Source: Cercis canadensis (taxonomy: Eukaryota; Streptophyta; Magnoliopsida; Fabales; Fabaceae). Taken from it: a stretch of DNA of 64,000 nucleotides. Shown in pieces: positions 1 to 11,597 of the stretch. The stretch is taken from assembly GCA_003255065.1 (NCBI GenBank), contig QAOA01008552.1, positions 116,801 through 180,800 of the forward strand, read 5' to 3'. The notes below the pieces were generated by a model. That model saw only the letters and a program-made list of their open reading frames with translations. It made no database searches and had not been told where the DNA came from. Position 1 is the stretch's first letter; every line of letters begins with the position of its first letter. The translations under genes and the position numbers were made by a program.

Positions 1-970
1 CCGAAGCTCCGGCTCCGGCCTCCCTGTACGTCTCTCTCTGTAGGTAACCGGAGAATCTGTCCACTTCATGCTGTAACTGAGACAACTACATATGGGTACT
101 CAAGAAAGTGTAGAATGGATAGCTGTATCACCATATGTGCTGACTTTGGTGGTTTCTTGTGTTCAACACCCTTATTCATGTTGATTTGTTACTTGACATA
201 CATCATGAAAGTACATTGATGAATGATAATCCTAAAATCAGTTATTATGCTTCTTTCTTCAGCTTACTACAGCGACTTATGTGTTGGTGCTATTGCATGC
301 CGGCTTGAAAAGAAGAAAAATGAGGCAGTTCGTGTTTACATCATGACATTAATTAGGTGTTTTAGCACCTTATCGTGGGCTTGGTATTGGTAAACCAAAA
401 TTGAAATTCATTCCCTAGTGGCATATGAACTTTGAATTTATCTTTTTGGTTATGACTTCACTCAGTACATGTACCTGTCATAGTATAGTACTACCTAAAG
501 GTCTTAGTTCCTTAGAGAAAACCTAATAGTTGAGCACTTGATATTATATTCAAATTCTATTTGAGCAAGTGGGATGAAATTTTAGGAAGACTAACCCTAA
601 AAAAAGTGCTATATATAGTTAGCTATAGCTTTATATGAAAAACATTAAGACATACATTTGGCTGGTTGTAGTCATTGTTTCAAAAAAAAAAAAAAATTCA
701 CTTCCATTTAACCTGGTTATCTCCATGCTTTTGGCGATTTCGGTAGTTTTGTGTTATGAATCTCGCATTTTATGCAGGAACGAAGCTGGTGAATCACATT
801 CTTGATCTTTGCACCAAGCAAAACATTTCAGAGATTTACTTGTATGTGCAGAAAAACAATGAAGATGCCATAAACTTCTATAAGAAATTTGGATTTGAAA
901 TCACAGAATCAATCCACCAGACTGCTATGTTCTCACCAAGCACCTGACCTCAAACCCAGCAAAGAAATAA
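1..970 (+). pseudogene. partial tandem copy of NAA50 (exons 2-3), broken
   Basis: This is a degenerate copy of the 3' two thirds of the NAA50 gene at 2736-6127, in the same orientation. An exon-2 copy starts at 263 after a cttcag acceptor, and an exon-3 copy starts at 778 after tatgcag. Intron sequence on both sides also matches the intact gene, including a decayed SINE copy near 525-610, so this is a DNA-level duplication and not a retrocopy. It is broken twice: a 4-bp ATTA duplication near 350 shifts the frame in exon 2, and about 25 bp are missing near 915 in exon 3, removing the segment before the C-terminal residues and shifting the frame again. Exon 1 is absent or lies left of the window. 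A functional protein is very unlikely. Confidence 0.88.
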
Positions 971-2290
971 CATTTCAGAGCTACTTATTTTTGGGGAAGT
1001 CCTTAGTGATTGTTGCATTGTCTAATTGGATTTCTCCATTCATGTACTATACTAAAGTTTGACACTTTGAATTGCTTAGTTTAAGTTATTATTTGGTACA
1101 CCGGCGGCGAAAAGTAAAACATTAACACAAGCGATTGAAATTTCATGATTGTATTTATAACAAGTTAAATTTAAGACATCAATATTCTTAATCTGTTTAT
1201 GTAGATATTTTAATATTCCAAAATACATTTTTCATACAAAAACCATAAGAATATAAAATAAATGGTCATTATTGATATTCTAAATGTAGATTTTAATTTG
1301 ATAATTTTTTATTGTGTTTTGTTGAAGTTGATTATAGATAAACTATGTCTAATACTACCTAAATCATCTCCAAGATAATTTTTGTGAAGTGTTTAGCACA
1401 AAAAAATGTATAAATTAAGTTGTTTATATAAACTTTAGACTCCACTGATGTGTACATGATAAAAATCTTTGTTTTAAATAGGAAAGTTGAGAGAAAAAAA
1501 AAAAGCATTGGGAGNAAAAAAAAAAAAAAGCATTGGGAGATCAATTATCTTGAAATTAAACAGTTAAGGTGCTGCGTAGTGTGATTTCTTTCCCCATCTT
1601 TTGATTTCCACTAAATATTAAAAAATTTGTATTCAAGATATTAGTTTCCTGCCCATGGAATTAGAATTAGAATAAAGAAAGAGAATGTGAATTTAAGTAT
1701 TCATCGACCACAAATGCACCAAAAGGGTGACCACAAATGCCCTAAAATCGTGACTACATATGAAGCAAAAAACCGTGATCTTAGGAGGACAAAAACCATG
1801 TCAAACCATGACCAAAAAAACAAAAAATTATGACTGAAAATACATGCCAAACTGTGACCTTAAGGGAGAAAAATTATGACCTCAAACCTCCAAAACTGTG
1901 ACTTGAATTGGCAAGAATTTTGGGTGAATAGTAATCACGCTTTCGTGAAAAAATTCCTAAACCGTGTTCAGTTCATTCATGGTTTTGACACTCAAAAACG
2001 TGATCAACTCAAATTCAAATATTATTAAAAAATCAAAACTGTCCATTTTAGGTAAATACTTTTAAATATACACTATTTAAGTAAATAATTTGTCCACTTG
2101 TATTATTTTAGTCAAATTGCCATAAATTAGTCTCATATTAAAACAATCTTGTAAGAATAAAAAAAATTTGTTTAAAAATAAACCAATTAACCATGTATAA
2201 AAACAAAATAATTATACGTAACATTCAGTACTCTAAAATAACTAAAAATTAATTAAACTTCATTAAAAAAAAAAAAAACTAAAGAACAAN
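971..2290. other. intergenic: NAA50-copy 3' flank plus AT-rich insertion
   Basis: No gene is seen. Sequence at 971-1085 and again at 1480-1640 matches the 3' flank of intact NAA50 (6127-6400), so about 400 bp at roughly 1085-1480 are inserted in this copy (or lost from the other). From about 1715 to 1990 a degenerate short motif resembling AAACCGTGACC recurs many times, like decayed LTR or satellite sequence. Single-N joins lie at 1515 and 2290. Confidence 0.55.
1493..1540. other. single-N assembly join with repeated flank (first of ten)
   Basis: One N at 1515 is flanked on both sides by the same poly-A plus GCATTGGGAG segment. Single Ns also occur at 2290, 4888, 7590, 11142, 31348, 52798, 53667, 54514 and 63598, and most have the same sequence on both sides. 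This is the signature of contig ends that overlap but were joined unmerged. None falls inside a called coding exon. Confidence 0.85.
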
Positions 2291-2735
2291 CTAAGAACAA
2301 AAAAAAGAAAAAGAAAACGAAAACTAGAACCATCCTCCGTTCTAGGTTATTTAATTCCCGTTTCCCCGTGTCCGTCATTCAGGTTCTCCACTGCTACTGA
2401 GCACAGCGGTGCCCCTCGCACCACTGCCGGCGGCACACGGCTATCACAGCAGTTCCTTTGGTACTCTCTAGCTATCAAAGAAAGCGCCCATCAGATTTAA
2501 AGCTCAGATTTTTCATTTTTGTGGCTTTTTCTCAGGTATTTCTACCTCTCCCCGTCTTCCTCATTTTCTGGGTTTGGCATGGTTGTTTGAATCACTGTTG
2601 ATGGTTTTGTATATATGGATTAGCTTCATCTGATAGAGTGTGTAGTGGGTCAATTGGGTTTTCTCTGCTATTGCCATTCTATATGGTGAAGTGTGTTCTC
2701 CATTTTGTTTTGATTCTTGTTCGTGTTTTGCTAGA

Positions 2736-3638
2736 ATGGGGGTAGGCCGTGAAGTCTCAATCTCACTTGATGGCGTGAGGGACAAGAACATGATGCAGCT
2801 GAAGAAGCTCAATACAGCTCTTTTCCCTGTTCGTTACAATGATAAGTACTATGCTGATGCCATTGCTTCTGGCGAATTTACTAAACTAGGTTCAGTCTAT
2901 TGCTTCTCACTGATTTATTTTATCCTTGTATAGTTGTCCTAGTTTGTTTTTTTTAATCATTGTCCAAAGCAATAATTTCCGAAGGTTTGGGTTTTCTCAC
3001 AGCTTTTGCTTTTAAACTTTGATGGGTCTTCCTCCGTTGCTTTCCATCTTGTATAATTGTTGTTCATACTTCATAGCAATAATTTTTGGAGGATTGAGCT
3101 TTCTCACAGCTTTTGCTTTTGTTCTTTAATGGGTCTTCCTGCATTGCTTTTAATCTTGTGTAATTGTTCTGGATATTTCTTTTTTTAATTGTTCATAGCA
3201 ATAATTTCTGGAGGATTGTGCTTTCTCAAAGCTTTTGCTTTTGTCCTTTAATGGGTCTTCCTGCAATGCTTTTAATCTTGTGTAATTATCTTGGATTTTT
3301 TTTTAATTGTTCATTGTAACAATTTCTGGAGGATTGAGCTTTCTCACAGCTTTTGCTTTTGATGTTTAATGGGTCTTTCTGCATTGCTTGTAATCTCTGT
3401 TGTTGTTTCACCATTTGACCTTTGGTTTGGAGTTCAATATTTGCAATTTGTTTTTTCCTTATACCTATTAGTTTCTATTGCATATATTTCTTTTTCTTTC
3501 TGTTCTCTCCCTTTTTTTTGGCCATCTCTAGATCAAAAAAGAGAAAAAAAGATGTTGTCAGTTGTTTCTTCTTACATTTAGTTTTAAGTTAATTGATAGA
3601 CAAATGCTTGTGGTATTGAAATCTGCTTGGAGGTCATT

Positions 3639-3683
<45 letters not shown>

Positions 3684-6127
3684 AATTTTTTAATTTTTTT
3701 TTCCCATTTAGTATTGAAAGATTTCTGTAAGTTACTTATTTGGTATGTGAAAGCTTCTGAGGAGTGGGGAATCATGATAAGGATGATAACCAGAGGTGAA
3801 GGATAAAATGCACCCTTAGTTTGATATGCAGAAAAATCCTTGATAGCTTCTTCCTTTTATTTGATTAGTAAGCATGTATTCTGCAGTTTTATGTCATACA
3901 AATGCTGTTTTGGAAATAGAAAATGGCTTAGCTTAGGGATTAATCCAGTGTACTGTTCTTCGTTTTAATGTAGTTGTAAGGAAAGGCCTATATGTTCCAA
4001 ATGACAAAACTCCATTATGGTGTAGAAATAAGAAAATCTAGTTACGGGCTTTACTTTTACCTCTTCTGTGTTGGTTTGTGTATTTATATGTATTCCATTA
4101 AAGGTTTCCTTTGATCTCTCACTCTTGAGTTCTTGTTAAGATTGCCTGTAGCATTATCCATGGTTAATATGTTAATTCCACTGTCAGATTATGTAGTTAA
4201 CGTGTGGTTAAACGTTCTTTCATCTGAACATATGTTGTAAAATTTGGTTCATAACTATTTGATTTTAACTTAATTTTATATTAGATTGATTTCTATTGCA
4301 ATTAATTTGATTTTCATTTTCAATTCAGAATTGCTATCTTTGCTGTATCTTTAATTCATTTAGTTTTCTCTTGAATATTATAAAAAATAGAAAGTCTAGA
4401 TATAACCTATGACTGCTGATTACCCATGTCATCTTTTCCTCAGTTAAGTTATAAACATCTTCCTTTAATGACTTTTAGCGTGCTGTAAATTAGCAACTTT
4501 TCACTTCTGATTTCAGCGCTGCCATCTTGATTTACATTGTTTTTGTTGGTTCCATCCTACACAATGTCCTCCCTGCTTTTGTTTCTATCTGTACTCTTTT
4601 GGAGGTAGTCAACCATCTCAACATCAACAAATTAAATACATTCATGTGATAGTCCGTTATATGAGGGCTAAAGATGTTTCTTTCCTGCATTTTAGAAAAT
4701 GTGGTAATTTGAAACTAGTTCTTCAAGAATTTTGACCAGAACTTATGAGCCAATTCACTTGTTTTCACCAATGGACATTGTATATTGTCATCATTATTAG
4801 AATATAATGTGTAATGTCTTCAGTAATTTCAACTATATTGTATTTCTTTGCTTCTGAAAGTTTTTCGACTAGATTTTGGAGTGCCTANCATTTTAGAAAA
4901 TGTGGTAATTTGAAACTGGTTCTTCAAGAATTTTGACCAGAACTTATGAGCCAATTCACTTGTTTTCACCAATGGACATTGTATATTGTCATCATTATTA
5001 GAATATAATGTGTAATGTCTTCAGTAATTTCAACTATATTGTATTTCTTTGCTTCTGAAAGTTTTTCGACTAGATTCTGGAGTGCCTATTTTACTTCCAT
5101 TTATAGCCTTTACTGGTCTGTTAAATACATTTATATGTGCTTTTAATCTGCATGTCAATATGGATGAGACACTAGTGATTGATGGGTGTACAAGAAAGTG
5201 CAGAATGTATAGCTGTATCACCACACGTTGTGACTTTGGTGGTTTCTTGTGTTCAACACCCTTATTCATTTTGACATGTGACATGACATTCATCATGAAA
5301 GTACATTGATGAATGATAATCCTAAAACCAGTTATTATGCTTCTTTCTTCAGCTTACTTCAGCGACATATGTGTTGGTGCTATTGCGTGCCGGCTTGAGA
5401 AGAAGGAAAATGGGGGAGTCCGTGTTTACATCATGACATTAGGTGTTTTAGCACCTTATCGTGGGCTTGGTATTGGTAAGCAAAAATTGAAATTCATTCC
5501 CTAGTGGCATATGAACTTTGAATTTATCTTTTTGGTTGTGACTCTGCTCACTATATGTACCTGCCAAAATATAGTACTACTATTAGGTGCTATAGTAGTT
5601 CTCAAGGGGACACCCCAGTGGTTGAGCTCTTGGTACTTCATAGTAGAGGTATCGAGTTCAAATCACATTGGGAGAGGATAGGGTGGGATTTTGGAAGGGG
5701 ATAGACTACTCCATGTCGTGTAGCCTCCAATGGACCGGAACAAAAAAAGGTGCTATAGTTGGCTATAGCTTTATTTGAAAAACATTTAGACATACATTTG
5801 TCTGGCTGTATTCATTGTTCCAAAAAAAAAAAAAAAACTCACTTTCATTTTGCTTTTGGCGATTTTGGTAGATGCTAGTTTTGTGATATGAATCTCGCGT
5901 TTTATGCAGGAACGAGGTTGGTGAATCACATTCTTGATCTTTGCACCAAGCAAAACATTTCAGAGATTTACTTGCATGTGCAGACAAACAATGAAGATGC
6001 CATAAACTTCTATAAGACATTTGGATTTGAAATCACAGAATCAATCCAGAACTATTATACAAACATCACGCCACCGGACTGCTATGTTCTCACCAAGCAC
6101 CTGACCCCAAGCCCAGCAAAGAAATAA
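2736..6127 (+). CDS. NAA50: N-alpha-acetyltransferase 50 (NatE catalytic subunit, GNAT family)
   Basis: Coding exons are 2736-2889, 5353-5475 and 5910-6127, together 495 nt and 164 aa, the length I recall for plant NAA50. All junctions are GT-AG with consistent phase. A 5'UTR intron (about 2536-2734) probably ends one base before the ATG. The product is a single GNAT domain. The acetyl-CoA-binding motif RGLGIG is split across the exon 2/3 junction, followed by the helix TRLVNHILDLC and the C-terminal strand with NYYTNITPPDCYVL. Members of this family acetylate N-terminal Met-starting peptides co-translationally, with NAA10/NAA15 at the ribosome, and the plant enzyme affects growth and stress responses. 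Intron 1 carries a tandem repeat and an unmerged assembly overlap, and intron 2 carries a SINE. A broken copy lies immediately upstream. Confidence 0.95.
2971..3400 (+). repeat. four-copy tandem repeat in NAA50 intron 1
   Basis: Units begin near 2971, 3078, 3200 and 3318 (periods about 107, 122 and 118 bp, last unit about 85 bp). Each unit contains CAATAATTT, then GGAGGATTGAGC, a T-rich block with TCTCACAGCTTTTGCTTTT, and AATGGGTCTTCCTGC. The copies differ by small indels and substitutions, so this is an old array and not an assembly error. Confidence 0.85.
4688..5088. repeat. unmerged contig overlap in NAA50 intron 1
   Basis: 4688-4887 and 4889-5088 are about 200 bp each and differ at about two positions, with one N (4888) exactly between them. 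The duplication is most likely an assembly join of two alleles. The real intron is probably about 200 bp shorter. Confidence 0.85.
5585..5759 (+). mobile_element. tRNA-derived SINE with target-site duplication
   Basis: The insert spans about 5597-5747 in NAA50 intron 2. It is flanked by 12-bp direct repeats AGGTGCTATAGT (5585-5596 and 5748-5759). It has a pol III A-box-like segment (AGTGGTTGAGCTCTTGG), a B-box-like segment (TATCGAGTTCAAATC) about 30 bp later, and a short A-rich 3' tail just before the second direct repeat. A decayed copy sits at the matching place in the upstream pseudogene, so the insertion predates the duplication. Confidence 0.8.
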
Positions 6128-6249
6128 CATTTCAGAGCCACTTATTTTGTGGGAAGTCCTTAGTGGTTGTTGCATTATTTATTGGATTTCTCCATTCATG
6201 TACTATACTAAAGTTTGGCAATTTGAATTGCTTAGTTTTAAACAGGGAA

Positions 6250-8800
6250 CTTGAGGGAAAAAAATGAAAAAAAGAAAGCATTGGGAGATCAATTATCTTG
6301 CAATTAGAAAGTTAAGGTACTGTTTAGTGTGATTCCTTTCCCCATCTTTTGATTTCCACTAAATATTACAAATTTTGTATTCAAGATATTGTCTTGATGT
6401 TTGTTACATGGAATTAGGCCATCAAATATGTTTGGTAATATGTTATTCAAATATCAATTTTAACACTAGTAAGGGCCTAAGGGGGCATTTGCTTATCACA
6501 TTATGAAAAGTGCTACTTACAAGTTACAATTTGTTACAAACCATTTACACTCCCTCTAGTTCGTACTTGCCCAATTAGCACCATTTAAGCTTAGCAGCAA
6601 AAGGTTTTAACCAAGCCCAGTTAAATTTATAACATGCCAACTATGCAAGTGTGCTCTTACATTAGGGCAAGTGTGCATTTACATTAGTGTGTAAGTAGTA
6701 TTACTTTTATATTTGTACCAACAGCGGCAAACACAACAAAGGCTGTGGTTTAGAAGAGTTTGTTTTTCTCCTAAAAGATGGAACAATTTTTTTTTTTCTT
6801 TTCTTGCCTTTGGTGTTTCTCTTTTAACTTTTTTAGGTTTAAAAGCTTATTTTGAAACAATAGTTATTTCAGCTTTTGTACAAAAATATCTTTCCTAATA
6901 ATGGTGTGTTAATATTTATTAAATTTTTTTGGTCATTTTGCTTCCATTCCCAAAACTTTATGTTAAAAGGTTTCACGAAAAAAGAAAAAAAGAAAGTTAA
7001 AAGCTTTTGAGCCTTTATTCAAATGCAAGTTCTATAAGCTATCTCTGTTTGGTCACTGCACCAATGACATTATCAACTCAGCTCTTGCAGGGAAATGGCT
7101 CTCGCAAGCTGTTGAGAATATCACCAAAATGGCAAATTATAAACCTTTCCTTTTTAGTTCAAAGGATTTGGAGAGTTACTTGTTTTTATGTTGAAATGCA
7201 TAATAATTCCAAAAGATCTTGGATCCCAATGAATATTACTTGTCCTATGCTGAAATGAGGTTATAAGTTATCTCTTAAATTAACAGATGATAGAAAAGGT
7301 TTAGGTAGATTTAGTCAATCTAAATTGAGTGGATTGCGAAATTATAATCTTTACACGTGCAATCATAGTCTCTACATGTGAGTATTGGTTTTTTTGTGTA
7401 GAAATTTAAGTAGAATCTACATTTTTATATAGAGATTTTGATTAGCTCGGTCCACCCAACATAAATAGGGTAAAATGACAGCAAAAATACTGTTTTAAAA
7501 AGAAAAATACGTAAATTGGGTAGTTGGAAAAGTATTTATCATTATGGGACAGTTTTGAGTCCCTTAATAAAGTAACGGATTTAGTTGAGNTGAGTATTGG
7601 TTTTTTTTGTGTAGAAATTTAAGTAGAATCTACATTTTTATATAGAGATTTTGATTAGCTCGGTCCACCCAACATAAATAGGGTAAAATGGCAGCAAAAA
7701 TACTGTTTTAAAAAGAAAAATACGTAAATTGGATAGTTGAAAAAGTATTTATCATTATGGGACAGTTTTGAGTCCCTTAATAAAGTAACAGATTTAGTTG
7801 AGACTGACTACTTGAAATAGCGGGACTCTCTATGAATTGCGAAATGATGGTGGATCTAACTATTTCAAAGTAGCGGGACTTGATTAAATTTACTACTTTG
7901 AACTCAAAACTACTCGAAAATAGTAAATACTTTCTCAACTATCCCATTTACGTATTTTATTTTTAAAACAACATTTTTGCTATCAATTAGCCCATAAATA
8001 AACTATTTAAAAAGTGACATAATTTACAATTTTAGTATGAAAATTGGTATGGCTTCTAGATTAAACATGCTTTGCACGTCTTTTAATAATAAAATAATAA
8101 TCTTATGTGCCATTTTATAGGTAGTGTATTTTATATGTTTCACATATATGTTAAATAAAATAAACAGTACAATATTTTCTAAAAAAAAAATAGTATAACT
8201 AATGCTATTCATCATTTTTACTTATATGATAAAAATATCACTTATGATATTGAATAACTAACCTTAACCAATATATAAATTTTGTATTTTTTTAGTGCAT
8301 GAAACAACATAGAGTTTTTAATTTCTAACTTCGTGAAAATTATCAAAACCATTTTACAATACCTAATAGTTTTCCATCAGTTTTATCAAATATTGAATGG
8401 TTTGCACCATTTATTTGAGCTTATAATATTATCAATTTGGTTTTTCTAAGTATTATCAATCTTGTTATATTCTTCATCTATTTTTTTTAATATATAGTTA
8501 TTTTACTCTTTTTTTTTATTTGATAGTTATTTTACTTTTAATGGTAAGTACCCTTCCCCTTTCTTTTTTGGGCCAAGTCAAGGATAAAGTATTTTTTTTT
8601 TTTTTTTTTTGGTTGCACACCACTCACACACTTCCTAATCCCTCATTAAAAAATTGCATTGACAAAAAGCTAATAAACATCATCATTGAGACTTAAGAGA
8701 CTAAGGTACACATTACTATTGCTAGATCTTTATCAATAAAAAGGAGATTTTTCCCTTTCATTTTCCTCCATCACTTAGATTTTTTGAGGTAAGAAAGAGT
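6250..8800. other. intergenic region between NAA50 and LHCA3
   Basis: AT-rich sequence with no supported gene. It contains the inverted-repeat element and assembly join listed at 7379-8000, a long poly-T run at about 8592-8611, and otherwise unassigned sequence. Short reading frames here have no recognisable similarity. Confidence 0.6.
7379..8000. mobile_element. MITE-like inverted repeat, left arm duplicated by an assembly join
   Basis: An arm containing GCAAAAATACTGTTTTAAAA and AATACGTAAATTGG is followed by its imperfect reverse complement ending near 8000. The arm occurs twice (7379-7589 and 7591-7803, about 2% different) around the single N at 7590, so the first copy is probably an unmerged allele. 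The real element is about 7676-8000. No open coding frame lies inside it. Confidence 0.6.
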
Positions 8801-8817
8801 AATGACCCAGAAAATCC

Positions 8818-8823
8818 CACGTG
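8818..8823 (+). promoter_or_regulatory. G-box (CACGTG) upstream of LHCA3
   Basis: A palindromic CACGTG lies about 335 bp upstream of the LHCA3 start codon. Reverse-strand GGATAA (I-box-like) motifs lie at about 8882-8887 and 8978-8983. G-box plus I-box combinations are typical of light-regulated photosynthesis genes. I see no good TATA box close to the start. Functional use is inferred. Confidence 0.45.
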
Positions 8824-9155
8824 GATATGGAACCTCTAATACCGACAGAAACGTAATAACCATAGCAAGAAAATATATCCGTTATCCAATTCATCACCCT
8901 ACGTGTATTCTCTTCGTTGGAGAACCAGATCCTTCCCTGATCCCAAGCTTCCAAGTTGGGCCACCCCCTCTATTCATTATCCACCATGAGTTCCCTTTCT
9001 CTATGCCAAGTAGTGGCTCAGCTCACTCCATATCTTGCTATCTTTGCCTTATTGGTGGCTGCAATAGATAATTAGATACCACTATTAACCCATTTGGTCC
9101 TAACATTGTACAAGAAAGCCCTCTTCCTCAGTAGAGCCACCAAAGGAGGAAAGTC

Positions 9156-10357
9156 ATGGCTGCACAAGCTCTGGTGTCTTCATCATCTCTCACAGCCTCA
9201 GTGGAGGCTGCAAGACAGATTCTTGGAGGAAGAACAGTTCAATCTCCAATTGGGTCCTCGAAAAGAGCTTCCTTTATTGTCAAGGCAGCTTCTACTCCCC
9301 CTGTGAAGGTCTTGCTCTCTCACCTTCTACGTGTCTGTGTTTATGTCTATGTGAGTGTGTTTTGCGGTATTTCATATTGAAAAGGCTTTTTTCTTTGTGG
9401 GTTTGTATTGGATTTCAGCAAGGAGCAGATAGACAGTTGTGGTTTGCATCAAAACAGAGTCTTTCTTACTTGGATGGCAGGTAAATCTCTAGTCAGTGTA
9501 TAAAATTGTATAGGATTGACAATTTTTGTGTAGGAAATGAATCTGTTAGAACAGTGTGTGATTCGCGTTTAGCTATGGAACATAGTAGCATCGTTACCAT
9601 ATTTGTGGGTCGCTCTGCAGATCCATAATGCTATATTAAGAACGCGGTTCAAAGAAAGTGTAGCAAATCTGGTAACTAAGCTTAGTAAAAATGAATGAAA
9701 TTGAAACTGTTGGAATTGACTTTATTTCTCATCAATTGCAGCCTCCCTGGTGACTATGGATTTGACCCTCTTGGGCTCTCAGACCCTGAAGGAACAGGAG
9801 GCTTCATTGAACCTAAATGGTTGGCATATGGTGAGGTCATCAATGGGCGTTATGCAATGTTGGGTGCAGTTGGTGCCATTGCACCTGAGATTCTTGGAAA
9901 GGCTGGTCTGATTCCTGAGGAAACAGCCCTGCCATGGTTCAAAACTGGTGTAATCCCACCTGCAGGAACATACAACTACTGGGCAGACCCTTACACACTC
10001 TTTGTGTTTGAGATGGCTCTCATGGGATTTGCTGAGCACAGGAGATTCCAAGATTGGGCCAAGCCAGGATCTATGGGGAAGCAATACTTTTTGGGGTTGG
10101 AGAAAGGTTTGGGAGGCTCTGGTGACCCAGCTTACCCTGGAGGGCCTTTCTTTAACCCTCTTGGTTTTGGGAAGGATGAGAAATCCTTGAAGGAATTGAA
10201 GCTCAAGGAAGTGAAGAATGGAAGGCTGGCTATGTTGGCAATCTTGGGTTACTTTATACAAGCTCTTGTTACAGGAGTTGGACCCTACCAAAACCTGCTG
10301 GATCATTTGGCTGACCCAGTGCACAACAATGTCTTGACCAGCCTCAAGTTTCACTAG
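9156..10357 (+). CDS. LHCA3: photosystem I chlorophyll a/b-binding protein Lhca3, chloroplastic
   Basis: Exons are 9156-9308, 9419-9480 and 9742-10357, together 831 nt and 276 aa, with all GT-AG junctions in phase. The N-terminal roughly 43 residues ([11 protein letters not shown]... to FIVKA) form a Ser/Ala-rich chloroplast transit peptide. The mature protein begins near AASTPPVK and contains [20 protein letters not shown], the first chlorophyll-binding helix with [11 protein letters not shown], a middle helix ([15 protein letters not shown]) and the third helix with [11 protein letters not shown]. The C-terminal [18 protein letters not shown] matches Lhca3. The Asn in helix one (INGR) is the chlorophyll a603 ligand that in Lhca3/Lhca4 gives red-shifted PSI antenna forms, where other Lhca proteins use His. 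The protein binds the PSI core as part of the LHCI belt in thylakoids. Confidence 0.97.
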
Positions 10358-10599
10358 ATGTATTATATGTTACATATTCTTTTCTCTTGGTTGTTGCTTG
10401 GCAATATTGCCAAAACCCAACCAGCTTTTGTATCTCCCCACTCTTTTGGCACTGTAACATGAATCATGTGGACTTCTTGTAATTCTCTTCCTCTTGGTGT
10501 AGCTATGTAAGAAATGACATGCTAAGAACTGGAAATATTGGACATTCTACTGAAACACTCTGTTTATGGCTTCCCTCGTTTGGCCTCAATAATCTTTGA

Positions 10600-10857
10600 G
10601 TAAAATACTTTTTTCGTGCTTACATTATTTTTTAAATGTCAATTTAATTTCAAAATTATTTTTAGTGTTATTTTAATTATCAAATAATTACTAAATCTGT
10701 CAAATCAATTATTTGTAACCATTAAAATGGATCATTAAAAAGATTGATTTGACAGTGGAGTGATTATTTAAGAATTAAAATAATACTAAAAATAGATTAG
10801 AGATTAAAGTGATATTTAAAAAATAATTCAAAAATAAAAAATATATTATATTCATAA
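10600..10857. mobile_element. MITE-like inverted-repeat element (family 1)
   Basis: Two arms of about 100-120 bp are imperfect reverse complements. The left arm has TTATTTTTTAAATGTCA and ATTTTTAGTGTTATTTT, and the right arm reads AATAATACTAAAAATAGATT then TGATATTTAAAAAATAATTC. The same arrangement occurs at 23164-23406, so this is a dispersed family. No coding capacity. Confidence 0.65.
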
Positions 10858-11027
10858 ACTTTTCTCCTAAGGAAACCTTCATAATTACAAGTATAAATTA
10901 TGCTATGGATCTATATATTTATGAGAATTTTTTTTTTTTTATTTATGTGATTTAAATGTATTGTAACTTGATCGGGAGTGCAAATAACTAAGTGTGTAAT
11001 CATGTTGAGTATGCCTTATATTTTGTG

Positions 11028-11256
11028 TTTTGGCATTGAGGTTGAAACAATCAAGAGTTGCTTTCACTCCAACGAGATTCTTCAACAACATTTTGGGTTT
11101 ACTTATAAATGGTTTGAATAGATGAACTTAAATGCTCTTGANTTTTGGCATTGAGGTTGAAACAATCAAGAGTTGCTTTCACTCCAACGAGATTCTTCAA
11201 CAACATTTTGGGTTTACTTATAAATGGTTTGAATAGATGAACTTAAATGCTCTTGA
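11028..11256. repeat. unmerged contig overlap
   Basis: 11028-11141 and 11143-11256 are identical 114-bp copies around a single N at 11142, best read as an assembly join. The sequence itself is not assigned to a gene. Confidence 0.85.
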
Positions 11257-11597
11257 AAATGTTACCTATTCTGTTTTCTTTGTAGCTGGAAATTTTTTTC
11301 ATTCCCTTAGCACAAAATTCTAACTTGATTAGCCAAAAAGAAAACACAAAATTTTACCTATAATAAATATAAAGTCTAAAATCTTAGCAAATTGATGCAC
11401 TCATGCGTAGAGGTCTGCAGCATAGATGGTATGCAATGGCTATCTATGAATTTCTATAAGTTATAGTGATAAAGCACAACCTAATTAACATAATCCCCGG
11501 AATAGAGTAAGGAACCGATCTCTAGCAAGAAAATTGACAAATGTAGTGTAGATTTGTGATGAATTTACGCACTTGTGAGTCACCTCAACACGGATTT

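Noticed and set aside
5597-5747. possible tRNA gene (A/B-box motifs)
   Set aside because: The sequence does not fold into a full cloverleaf and has a SINE tail and target duplication instead.
8802-9071. 89-codon forward frame upstream of LHCA3
   Set aside because: It overlaps the LHCA3 promoter with its G-box, and no domain or splice link is evident.
9779-10354. 191-codon reverse-strand open frame
   Set aside because: It is a mirror of LHCA3 exon 3, which is fully explained by the forward light-harvesting protein.
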